Assembly: GCF_004138325.1 (NCBI RefSeq)
Contig: NZ_SBLB01000005.1
Span: 496,001-560,000, forward strand
Source: Spirosoma sordidisoli
Lineage (GTDB): Bacteria > Bacteroidota > Bacteroidia > Cytophagales > Spirosomataceae
DNA length: 64,000 nt
Reading direction: 5' to 3'
The translations under genes were made by a program, and so were the position numbers. This document shows positions 7,712 through 15,769 of the stretch, one piece after another. Each line of letters starts with the position of its first letter. The first letter of the stretch is position 1. Under the pieces are notes generated by a model. That model did not search any database and was not told the origin of the DNA. It worked only from the letters and a program-made list of their open reading frames with translations.

Positions 7712-8554
7712 ATGGCAAAAACAACGGAATTAGCAAAAAGTGGTGTGCTTGATATAGCCCCTGTCGACCCGATTCCGAGCGGATCGAGTCTGATCAATGT
7801 CGGACCGACCGAGCGCTACCTGTCGGTGGGAGCCGGTGCGTTGCTGCTTACCATAGGGCTTCGGCGCGGAGGGCTGGGCGGATTGCTCACAGCCGCCCTG
7901 GGTGGCGTACTGACCTACCGGGGGGCCACTGGCTACTGCCCCATCAACAGCGCCATTGGCCGCGACACATCGGGCGAGAAAACCGAAACCGACGTGGTCG
8001 AAATCAGCAAAAGCGTTACCATCAATAAACCCCGCGAAGAGGTGTACCGCTTCTGGCGTCAGCTGGAGAACCTGCCGCTATTCATGCAGCACCTCGAATC
8101 GGTTACCCAAACCGACAACCTGCGGTCGCACTGGGTTGCCAAGGTGAGCACCGGCAATGCGCTAACCCGGGCTTTACCAGCCGTGGAATGGGATGCCGAG
8201 ATTGTGGAGGAGGAAGAAAACAGCCGCCTGGTCTGGCGTTCGGTACCGGGCGCTACCGTCGATAATTCGGGCGAGGTCCGGTTCATCGACGCGCCGGGCA
8301 ACTGGGGCACCGAGGTGCATGCTACCATCAAATACCGCGCGCCCGAAGGCATTATCGGCGAAGCGGTGGTAAAGCTGTTCAACCCGGCTTTCAAACAGAT
8401 GATCAAAGAAGATATTCGCCGGTTCAAACGCCTGCTCGAAGCGGGTGAAATACCGACGATAACCGGCCAGCCGTCGGGCCGGGCGAACGAGCACGAGTCG
8501 ATCCCGAAGAAACAACCCACTAAACACAAGGAACATGAAGGCGTTGTGCTATAA
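7712..8554 (+). CDS. DUF2892 and SRPBCC (START-like) fusion protein
   Basis: The first 90 or so residues form a YgaP-like inner-membrane DUF2892 segment with two short hydrophobic stretches (VGAGALLLTIGLRRG and GGLLTAALGGVLTYRGATGYC). Residues from about 98 to 230 form an SRPBCC domain, the helix-grip fold that binds hydrophobic ligands (KSVTINKPREEVYRFWRQLENLP, then later WDAEIVEEEENSRLVWRS). The role is unknown; such proteins often sit near stress-related oxidoreductases. The last 20 bases overlap the start of the next dehydrogenase in another frame, so the two are probably translationally coupled. Confidence 0.88.
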   Translation: MAKTTELAKSGVLDIAPVDPIPSGSSLINVGPTERYLSVGAGALLLTIGLRRGGLGGLLTAALGGVLTYRGATGYCPINSAIGRDTSGEKTETDVVEISKSVTINKPREEVYRFWRQLENLPLFMQHLESVTQTDNLRSHWVAKVSTGNALTRALPAVEWDAEIVEEEENSRLVWRSVPGATVDNSGEVRFIDAPGNWGTEVHATIKYRAPEGIIGEAVVKLFNPAFKQMIKEDIRRFKRLLEAGEIPTITGQPSGRANEHESIPKKQPTKHKEHEGVVL

Positions 8555-9704
8555 CGGAAAATACGACCTGCGCGTGGAGCGGGTACCTGACCCGGAAATC
8601 CTGAATCCGCGCGATGCCATTATCAAAGTCCGGAAGACAGCCGTTTGCGGGTCAGACCTGCACCTGATCAACGGCTACATCCCCACCATGCGTGAGGGTG
8701 ACATTATCGGTCATGAATTTATGGGCGAGGTCGTAGAGACGGGGTCCGGCATCACGAACCTGAAAAAAGGCGACCGGGTATCGGTGGCGGCAACCATCGG
8801 CTGCGGTCATTGTACCTACTGCTCAACGGGTTCCTACTCCCTCTGCGACAACTCGAACCCCAACGCGTTCATGCCCGAAAAAATTATGGGTGATTCGCCG
8901 GCCGCCATCTTCGGATATACCCACTCGTTTGGCGGCTATGCGGGTAGCCATGCCGAGTATATCCGGGTTCCGTTTGCCGATGTGGGCATGTTCAAGGTAG
9001 ACGAACGGCTGACCGATGAGCAGGCGGTATTCCTGGGCGACGCGTTTCCGACTGGGTTCATGGCGGCCGACATGTGCGGTATCCAGCCGGGCGATACGGT
9101 AGCGGTATGGGGCTGCGGTGGCGTTGGTCAGATGGCTATCCAAAGCGCATTTCTGCTGGGGGCCGAGCGGGTCATTGCCATCGACCGCGAGCCCAACCGA
9201 CTCGAAACCGCCCGGCGCGTTGGCAAAGCCGAAACCCTCGATTTCTCGAAAGTCGACGTACTCGAAGCGCTCCGCGAGATGACCGGCGGCCGGGGTCCCG
9301 ACCGCTGTATCGATGCCGTTGGCCTGGAGTCGGTAGATGATAGCGTACAATACTATTACGATAAAGCCAAGCAGTTTGCGGGGCTGGAGATCGATCGGGC
9401 TATTGTTTTGCGTCAGGCTATCATGGCGTGCCGCAAAGGCGGGACGGTATCGATCGTGGGCGTCTACGCCGGATTCATCGACAGTATGCCGATGGGCGCA
9501 GCCATGAACAAAGCGCTCACGTTCCGGATGGGGCAGCTCCACGCGCAGAAATACATGCCCCGGCTCATGGAGTACGTAGCCAACGGACAGGCCGACACCG
9601 GGTTTCTGGTAACCCACCGCATGTCGCTGGACGATGGCATGAAAGGCTACGACCTCTTCAGCAAACGTGCCGACGATGTCATGCGCGTCGTATTCACCCC
9701 GTGA
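8535..9704 (+). CDS. Zinc-dependent alcohol dehydrogenase, FdhA-like, paralogue of the 397 gene
   Basis: This 389-residue MDR enzyme has the same layout as the dehydrogenase at 397: VCGSDLH with the catalytic cysteine, GHEFMG with the histidine-glutamate pair, a structural cysteine lobe CGHCTYCSTGSYSLC, and a coenzyme motif GCGGVGQMA. The shared phrase GSGITNLKKGDRV (GSGVTNLKKGDRV in the other) shows the two are close paralogues. Formaldehyde dehydrogenase-like activity is possible but unproven. The ATG lies inside the 3' end of the SRPBCC gene. A perfect 30-bp inverted repeat follows the stop. Confidence 0.93.
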   Translation: MKALCYNGKYDLRVERVPDPEILNPRDAIIKVRKTAVCGSDLHLINGYIPTMREGDIIGHEFMGEVVETGSGITNLKKGDRVSVAATIGCGHCTYCSTGSYSLCDNSNPNAFMPEKIMGDSPAAIFGYTHSFGGYAGSHAEYIRVPFADVGMFKVDERLTDEQAVFLGDAFPTGFMAADMCGIQPGDTVAVWGCGGVGQMAIQSAFLLGAERVIAIDREPNRLETARRVGKAETLDFSKVDVLEALREMTGGRGPDRCIDAVGLESVDDSVQYYYDKAKQFAGLEIDRAIVLRQAIMACRKGGTVSIVGVYAGFIDSMPMGAAMNKALTFRMGQLHAQKYMPRLMEYVANGQADTGFLVTHRMSLDDGMKGYDLFSKRADDVMRVVFTP

Positions 9705-9708
9705 TTAT

Positions 9709-9796
9709 TGAGTGAGTTGTCTATTGAGTGATTGAGTGGACGGCCTGGTCGACACAAAAAACAATTCACTCAATCACTCAATAGACAACTCACTCA
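9709..9796. terminator. Perfect 30-bp inverted repeat between convergent genes
   Basis: Arms 9709-9738 and 9767-9796 are perfect reverse complements with a 28-base loop. Each arm contains internal GAGTGA-type direct repetition. The structure fills the gap between the dehydrogenase stop and the lptD stop codon at 9798-9800, so it can terminate both genes. Confidence 0.8.
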
Positions 9797-9797
9797 G

Positions 9798-12700
9798 TTA
9801 AAACCCGCCCCGGTCGTAGAAGCTGCGACGGCGGCTCAGTTTGAGCTCCTGCAGAATGGACGAGCGGGCGCGCAGGTCGAAGGAGTAGTTGCCAGCCCGG
9901 ATGTTGCTGCCGGAGTAGGGCGTCCAGTTGAAGGCCATCTCCCAGCAGTGGAGGTCGCGGTTGATGCCGATGGTCGTAAGGGTCGGGCTGCGGAACTGGA
10001 AGTCGTAACCCGTCTGCACCGTTATTTTCCATTTGGGCGTCAGGCTCAGGTCGCCCGTCAGCGTCAGCGCCTGAACCACCTGCGATAGCTCCGGCGTGAG
10101 TTTGGTAAGCCCGAAGGTGTAGCTCATGTTGATCGACCACGGAATATTGAAGTCGACGTACAACTCGGGGTTGTTGTTGATGGCCTTCATCTGGGCCTCG
10201 CTGGCGTTGGCGCTGGTCTTGGGCTTGTCGGCCTGTTTGGGCGCAAACCGGGCACTCAGATACGCCTGTATGTTGGTGAGCCGCAGCAACCCCTGTCCGG
10301 CCTGAAAAGCGTACAGGTTGGGCACCCGAACGTACTGCTGGTTGACGTATTCGGTCGTGTTCAGGATCAGGGGTGAGTACGTCAGGGGCGGAACGGGTAT
10401 GGTACCGAACGTATAGGCCTGGAGCAGATACTGCGGAGTGCCGCCATAGCCCCGGTTGGCATACGGATCGAAGGTCGACGAGAAGTTGAAGCTGATGTTC
10501 TTGAAAATCTGCGTGTTGGCGTTGACCGAAATGGGCGAAAGCTGGTAGTCGGGCGCCAGAATGTTGTAACTGCCCGTCAGGCTGATATTGTCGAAGATCG
10601 GCACCTTCTTGAAGTCCTGCCCCGTTGTATCGCCCCGCGTTCTGACTTTCATCTCCAGCTGATTGACAATGCCGAATGAGATAAACGCCGACTCGGTACT
10701 GCCGCTGCCACCGCTGCCGCCCAGGCCCCTGAACCGGGAGAGCGTACGGCGGTAGTCGGGCAGGGCGGCCAGGCTTCCTACGGCCGGCAGTACCTGAAAC
10801 TGCCCGAACGAGGGGTTCGTAAAGTCGGGTATGTAGCTGAACGATATGGAGGGCGCTACCGTATGGCGAATGGCCTCCACGCGTTTGCCGCGGATGAAGT
10901 ACGTGCCGTAGAAGCGCGTGTTCATGCTGGCGTTGACCGAGAAGTTATACGACGGGAAAAAGCCCCGGGCCGTATCGATCCGAACCGCGTCGTTTTCCTG
11001 AACGTAAACATAATCGAGCCGTTTGCTGTAGATATCGCCCTGCAGGGCGAAACCCGGCGTCAGGTTGATATACCGGAACAGCTTCAGGTTGGGCAGCGAA
11101 ATTGGAATGCTGTAGCGGGCCTGTACAACCCGGTTTTCCCAGATCCGGTCGGCGTTGGCCAGGCTGAAGGCAATCAGGTTCGGGTCGGACTCCACGATAC
11201 CCAGCCGGATGTTGTTGGCCCGGCGGGTGCTGTCGAGAATCCGGTCGATGGCGCTGATGGTTGGGATGTTAGTGATAACCGGAAAACCCAGTCCCGTAGT
11301 GTCGACCTGCCGGCGGATGGTATTGTTGATCGTGATGGACCCGCTAACGTCCAGACCGACCCGGAAACTCTCGTACCAGCGGCCCGTACCCCCTTTGAGC
11401 GCGAAGGGCGAGATCTGGTTGATGCCGAAGTTGAAATCTGACGACACGTCGGTTTTGCCGTTCTCGCGTACGCCGGTGCGCTGGTTTACCTGCCCGAACT
11501 GCTGGTTCACCCGGACGTTAGCCCCGGCCCGTGCAAACTGCCCGAAGGTGCGGCTGTACTGGACCGACGAACCCGCCACGTTGGAGATGTACTGCTGCTG
11601 GTTGAAGGAGTTGAACTGGTTGTAGCTGTTGCTGCTGACGTTTACGTTGGCCGAAAAACTACCCCGCCCGCGCGGTACCGGCGAGTGCGACCAGGTGAAG
11701 GCAAAGTCATTACGTGGGGTTTGGGTGGTATCGACCCGGTCGCCGGAACGGTTTCGGTTAAAACGCAGGTCAACACCCCCGCTGTAGCGATACCGTTTGT
11801 TGTAGGCCGAAGCGACGCCCAGCCCCCAGCTTCCCCGCGAGTAGATCTGTCCTTTGAACTGAAGCCCCAGGTTCTCGCTCACGGCCCAGTAATAGCCGCC
11901 GTCGCGCAGGTAGAAGCCGCGTCCGTTGGGTTCTTCGCCGTACTGCGGCACGATAACGCCCGATACCCCGATTTCTTTTCGCTTCGGAAACGGGAAAAAC
12001 CCAAACGGCAGCCCGATCGGAAGCGGAATCTGGTTGATGACCAGGTTGAAGGGCCCGGCCACGACCTGCCGGTTATGAATCACCTTCAGTTTGCTGGCAT
12101 TGATGTGAAAGTGGGGCGTTGCCAGATTACAGGTGGTGTAGATCGCCTTGCCGATGTAGAGGTTATCTTCAGCATCTTTTTTTACCGTTGTGCCCCGAAT
12201 GTTGCCCTCGCCCTGCTGCGTAATGACGCCCTGGATGCGCCCTTTCTTGCTTTTGAAGTTGTAGCGAATCTCTTTGGTATCGTATTTTCCTTCACCATCC
12301 TGAAAAATGGGTCTTCCGATTGTCTTCTTTGTTGTCGAATCATACCGACCTTTGGCATATACTTCGTTAGTAAGATAGTTTAGACGGATATAGTCGGCTT
12401 TTAGCGAGATGTCACCGTATTCAACGCTGGCATCGCCGAACAGCTCGACCGTCTGGCCATCGGCAGCGTAGATGGTAGAGTCTTTGGCCTGATACTTGAC
12501 TGTTGTACTGAACTGATCGGCCTGGGTCGTATCGGATAGGGCGGTGTCACCGGCGGCTACACGCAGCGAGTCACCACCCACCCGGCGCTGGGGCCGAACG
12601 GTGCTGGGCGATACAAGACCGGGTTGCAGGCGTCCGCGGGTGCTGGTCTGGGAGGCTGGGGTAGTGGCCGTGGTGGTCGTCGCGCCGGTCGATGTGGTGG

Positions 12701-12932
12701 AGGCCGGGTTATTGGAGCGGGTGGCCGGGTTAGCGACCGAGGGCACGCCGGAGGCTGCGTTCGGCACGCGCTGGGCGGGTACCGTGGCGGGGGGAAGTCC
12801 ACCCTTGTCGGGCTGTACCGACGTTGACTGCGGAGAGGTTGCTGCCTGTGCCAGTGCTACATAGCTGCCGAAGAGCAGGAGTAAACAAAGTGCGGCTCGA
12901 AGCCATGCCGGACGTGCTGGAAGGGGCCGCAA
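9798..12932 (-). CDS. lptD: LPS-assembly protein LptD, Bacteroidota type
   Basis: LptD is the outer-membrane barrel that inserts lipopolysaccharide at the cell surface. The protein has a signal peptide (LRAALCLLLLFGSYVALAQA), a low-complexity threonine/alanine/proline-rich stretch, an OstA-like N-domain (DSTIYAADGQTVELFGDASVEYGDISLKADYI is the beginning of that fold), and a long beta-barrel region with many aromatic strands. No ATG is available near the 5' end. I chose TTG at 12932, which has an AAAAAAGGA site nine bases upstream and gives 1044 residues. A longer frame from TTG at 13022 would begin upstream of the likely -7 box at 13004-13011. It is divergent from the amidase gene. Confidence 0.88.
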   Translation of the reverse strand: MRPLPARPAWLRAALCLLLLFGSYVALAQAATSPQSTSVQPDKGGLPPATVPAQRVPNAASGVPSVANPATRSNNPASTTSTGATTTTATTPASQTSTRGRLQPGLVSPSTVRPQRRVGGDSLRVAAGDTALSDTTQADQFSTTVKYQAKDSTIYAADGQTVELFGDASVEYGDISLKADYIRLNYLTNEVYAKGRYDSTTKKTIGRPIFQDGEGKYDTKEIRYNFKSKKGRIQGVITQQGEGNIRGTTVKKDAEDNLYIGKAIYTTCNLATPHFHINASKLKVIHNRQVVAGPFNLVINQIPLPIGLPFGFFPFPKRKEIGVSGVIVPQYGEEPNGRGFYLRDGGYYWAVSENLGLQFKGQIYSRGSWGLGVASAYNKRYRYSGGVDLRFNRNRSGDRVDTTQTPRNDFAFTWSHSPVPRGRGSFSANVNVSSNSYNQFNSFNQQQYISNVAGSSVQYSRTFGQFARAGANVRVNQQFGQVNQRTGVRENGKTDVSSDFNFGINQISPFALKGGTGRWYESFRVGLDVSGSITINNTIRRQVDTTGLGFPVITNIPTISAIDRILDSTRRANNIRLGIVESDPNLIAFSLANADRIWENRVVQARYSIPISLPNLKLFRYINLTPGFALQGDIYSKRLDYVYVQENDAVRIDTARGFFPSYNFSVNASMNTRFYGTYFIRGKRVEAIRHTVAPSISFSYIPDFTNPSFGQFQVLPAVGSLAALPDYRRTLSRFRGLGGSGGSGSTESAFISFGIVNQLEMKVRTRGDTTGQDFKKVPIFDNISLTGSYNILAPDYQLSPISVNANTQIFKNISFNFSSTFDPYANRGYGGTPQYLLQAYTFGTIPVPPLTYSPLILNTTEYVNQQYVRVPNLYAFQAGQGLLRLTNIQAYLSARFAPKQADKPKTSANASEAQMKAINNNPELYVDFNIPWSINMSYTFGLTKLTPELSQVVQALTLTGDLSLTPKWKITVQTGYDFQFRSPTLTTIGINRDLHCWEMAFNWTPYSGSNIRAGNYSFDLRARSSILQELKLSRRRSFYDRGGF

Positions 12933-13003
12933 AATAAAGTATCCTTTTTTCAGTTCTATCAAAAAAATTACATTTGCCAATTGGCCGTTAAGCCTATGGC
13001 TTA

Positions 13004-13011
13004 CAAAGGTA
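13004..13011 (-). promoter_or_regulatory. -7 promoter box for lptD
   Basis: Read on the minus strand, 13011-13004 is TACCTTTG, an exact TAnnTTTG box. It lies 72 bases upstream of the chosen lptD TTG. No good -33 element is visible. Confidence 0.5.
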
Positions 13012-13038
13012 TTCACGAACAATTATCCCACTATCGCT

Positions 13039-13950
13039 TTGAAACGTTTTCAGCCGTTAAAAATTATTAAATCAACCGGTGTTCGGGCGTTGTTGCTGGC
13101 TCCCGGAAAAATGACAACCGGTTTGCTGATAACGCTGCCGCTGCTGGCCATGACCGTGGTCTCTCCGGACGTTGTTCAGGCTGATCTGAATCAGGATACT
13201 ATTCGCACCAGCCAGGAAAGCAGCGAGGAGTCTGCCGCCCCCAACCGGCTCCGCACCATCGTGCTCGACGCCGGTCATGGCGGTAAAGATCCCGGTACAC
13301 ACGGCCGATATGCCAAGGAGAAAACCATCAACCTGGAACTCATATTGCAATTAGGCCGGAAAATTAAAGCAAATCATCCAGACGTTCGCGTTATCTACAC
13401 CCGGGTTTCGGACCACTTCGTCGATTTATACGAGCGGGGGGCTATTGCCAACCGGAATCGGGCCGACCTGTTCATCTCCATTCACTGCAACGCCAGCCCA
13501 TCCAGCAACCGGGTTTATGGCACCGAAACCTACACCCTGGGGCTGCACCGAACCCAGAGTAACCTCGACGTGGCCCGGCGCGAAAACGCCGTAATCCTGC
13601 AGGAAAAAAATTACCAGCAGACCTACAAAGGCTTCAACCCCAACTCGCCCCTGGCCACCATCATGCTGGCCAATTATCAGCATGCGTTCATGGAAAGCAG
13701 CATCAACTTTGCCGAAAAGGTAGAGCGCAGCTTTCGGCGGAATGCCGAACGGAAAAGCAACGGCGTAAAACAGGCCGGGTTTATTGTACTCTGGAAAACC
13801 ACTATGCCGAGCGTTCTGATCGAAAGCGGCTACCTGACCAACCCGGCCGAAGAACTGTATCTGAAGTCGGACGAAGGTCAGAAAACCATGGTCAACGCTA
13901 TTTACAAGGCGTTTGAACAGTACAAAGAAGAAATTGAAGCCAACGGGTAA
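13039..13950 (+). CDS. N-acetylmuramoyl-L-alanine amidase (Amidase_3)
   Basis: The enzyme cuts the bond between N-acetylmuramic acid and L-alanine in peptidoglycan. The catalytic domain starts at about residue 70 with TIVLDAGHGGKDPGT (first zinc histidine), includes EKTINL (zinc glutamate), SIHCNA (second histidine) and ends with VLIESGYLTNPAEE, which holds the general base glutamate. A hydrophobic stretch GLLITLPLLAMTVV acts as signal sequence or anchor. The frame starts with TTG at 13039 (303 residues); an ATG at 13111 with GGAAAA just upstream is an equally plausible start. The gene is divergent from lptD and closed by a hairpin at 13991. Confidence 0.9.
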   Translation: MKRFQPLKIIKSTGVRALLLAPGKMTTGLLITLPLLAMTVVSPDVVQADLNQDTIRTSQESSEESAAPNRLRTIVLDAGHGGKDPGTHGRYAKEKTINLELILQLGRKIKANHPDVRVIYTRVSDHFVDLYERGAIANRNRADLFISIHCNASPSSNRVYGTETYTLGLHRTQSNLDVARRENAVILQEKNYQQTYKGFNPNSPLATIMLANYQHAFMESSINFAEKVERSFRRNAERKSNGVKQAGFIVLWKTTMPSVLIESGYLTNPAEELYLKSDEGQKTMVNAIYKAFEQYKEEIEANG

Positions 13951-13990
13951 ACCGACGGATCGGCGGGCAGAAGCCTCCAGACACGACACG

Positions 13991-14026
13991 GGACGAACGG
14001 TGTAAAATTGCCGTTCGTCCTTTTTT
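13991..14026 (+). terminator. Intrinsic terminator of the amidase gene
   Basis: Arms 13991-14000 and 14011-14020 form a perfect 10-bp stem with a 10-base loop, followed by six Ts. This is a textbook rho-independent terminator. Confidence 0.85.
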
Positions 14027-14123
14027 CGGCGTTCAGGGGCACAAACAGGCGCCGAAGATGGTTATACGTTAAGTCTAATTGGCAGGTGTACCCCGAGCAA
14101 GGCGGCTCACCTTCTTCACACGC

Positions 14124-15119
14124 ATGAAACTATCGCAGGAAGTAAAAGTTGGTTTACTGGCTGTCGTCTCGCTGATGATGCTTTATTTCGGATTCGAGTT
14201 CTTGAAAGGGTCCGATTTCTTTTCCAATAACCGAACCTATCAGGTCATCTACGACAACGTAGACGGGCTGACATCCTCTAATCCCGTAAGGATCAACGGG
14301 TTGTCGGTTGGGCAGGTCAAATCAATCGATATTCTTCAGGATCAGGGTAATAAGCTGCTGGTAACGGTGGAGCTGAAAAACGACATCCGGGTTACGCAGG
14401 GCTCGCAGGCTATCCTGGCCGACGATGGGCTGCTGGGCGGCAAATCGATTCGGCTGGTCGTTAAACCCGGCACGCCCCAGCTGGAAGAAGGTGGTCAGCT
14501 GGTCGCTACCAAAGAAACCGGCCTGACAGCTCTTATCCGCGAAAAAACCCTGCCGGTGCTCAACAACGTCGACTCGCTGACGTACCAGCTCAATCGGGTG
14601 GTGGCTCAGTTTGACCAGACGGGCGTTGTGCTGAACAAGACACTCAACAGTGCCAATGCCGCCGTTGGTACGCTCGACCTCACCATTGCCGAGAACCGCG
14701 CTGGCCTCCGAACCACGCTCGCCAATGTGAACCGGCTGTCGGCTTCGCTGATCGAGACGGAACGCCAGCTCAAGCCTATTCTGGCCAAAGCCGATACGTT
14801 TGCCGACTCGCTGCAGGGCCTGCAGCTGAAGCAGACGCTCGGCAGCGTGAACAAAACCGTCGACAACCTGCAGCGGATTCTGGGCGACATCAACAACGGT
14901 CGGGGTTCGCTGGGTAAACTGGCGTCTGATGAGCAGCTGTACCGGAATGTAAACGCTACGACCGCCAGCCTCGAAAAACTCCTGACCGACCTGCGCGAGA
15001 ACCCCAAGCGCTACGTCCATTTCTCGCTCTTCGGCCGCAAAGATAAAACCGGCACGGCCACCGGGACGCAGCCCACCAGCACAACAGACGTCACCAGCCA
15101 GGCCGATTCTACCAAGTAG
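14124..15119 (+). CDS. MlaD/MCE family lipid-transport protein
   Basis: MCE proteins are the periplasmic lipid-binding parts of Mla-type ABC transporters that move phospholipids between membranes. From the ATG at 14124 the protein has 331 residues: a single N-terminal membrane helix (VGLLAVVSLMMLYFGFEFL), the MCE domain (YQVIYDNVDGLTSSNPVRINGLSVGQV, then ILADDGLLGGKSIRLV) and a long helical tail rich in leucine, asparagine and threonine. The start MKLSQEVKVG is the usual Bacteroidota form, and the frame upstream begins with TTG. No mlaE or mlaF partner lies beside it here. The 3' side is the large repeat array. Confidence 0.9.
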   Translation: MKLSQEVKVGLLAVVSLMMLYFGFEFLKGSDFFSNNRTYQVIYDNVDGLTSSNPVRINGLSVGQVKSIDILQDQGNKLLVTVELKNDIRVTQGSQAILADDGLLGGKSIRLVVKPGTPQLEEGGQLVATKETGLTALIREKTLPVLNNVDSLTYQLNRVVAQFDQTGVVLNKTLNSANAAVGTLDLTIAENRAGLRTTLANVNRLSASLIETERQLKPILAKADTFADSLQGLQLKQTLGSVNKTVDNLQRILGDINNGRGSLGKLASDEQLYRNVNATTASLEKLLTDLRENPKRYVHFSLFGRKDKTGTATGTQPTSTTDVTSQADSTK

Positions 15120-15159
15120 AGCACAGCGCAGGCCGTTCCATCATGCCACCCCTTCCATG

Positions 15160-15755
15160 GCCTCAACCGCATAGCGTCGGTAGAGGTTGAGGTACGACGG
15201 CGCCCGCAAGACCATGGCCCGTCAGGGCCCATACCGCGCAGCGTCGGTAGAAACCGACGGGCGCATGACCAGGCGACCAGGCCCGTCAGGGCCTATACAG
15301 CGCAGCGTCGGTAAAATCGGTGGGCACCCGCAGGATCAGGCCCGTCAGGGCCTATACAGCATAGCGTCGGTAAAATCGGCGCGCCCACCCGATCTATGGC
15401 CCGTTAGGGCCTATACAGCGTAGCGTCGGTAGAAATTAACGCCCCACCCGCATGACCAAGGCCCGTAGGGCCTACACAGCGTAGCGTCGGTAGGGCGATG
15501 CATCCAATATTTCATGAGCCGTCAGGTATACCACCGCGATTGTGATGTACCTGACGGCTCATGTGCCGGGTTAACCCTAAACATTGCTGATCAATTTCTA
15601 CCGACGCTGCGCTGTATAGGCCCTGACGGGCCTGGTCGTACGGGTGGGCCGCCGATTTCTACCGACGCTGCGCTGTATGGGCCCTGACGGGCCTGGTCCT
15701 GCGGGTGCCCGTCGATTTCTACCGACGCTGCGCGGTGAAGGCCCTGACGGGGCAT
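15160..15755. repeat. Convergent arrays of a ~60-bp repeat around a central hairpin
   Basis: The marker AGCGTCGGTA occurs at 15173, 15240, 15304, 15363, 15422 and 15483 on the plus strand, spaced 67, 64, 59, 59 and 61 bases. Its reverse complement occurs at 15599, 15660 and 15720, spaced 61 and 60. Each unit joins a GGCCCGTCAGGGCC near-palindrome, a TATACAGCG link, the marker and a more variable GC-rich stretch. The two sets face each other across a 16-bp perfect hairpin. The block fills the space between the convergent MCE and VPS10 genes. No protein-coding gene is supported in it. Confidence 0.92.
15513..15563. repeat. Central 16-bp hairpin of the repeat array
   Basis: Arms 15513-15528 and 15548-15563 are perfect reverse complements with a 19-base loop. 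The arm contains CCGTCAGG, echoing the core of the flanking units, so it may be a related or seed element or a bidirectional terminator. Confidence 0.75.
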
Positions 15756-15769
15756 TCGTTGGAAATCCG

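Noticed and set aside
15187-15423. Open frame through the 60-bp repeats on the plus strand, and a similar one on the minus strand
   Set aside because: Both encode only the translated repeat unit with no domain and would be disrupted by the unequal unit lengths.
15160-15755. Possible CRISPR array
   Set aside because: Units occur in both orientations, the intervals between markers are themselves conserved rather than unique, and no cas genes are near.
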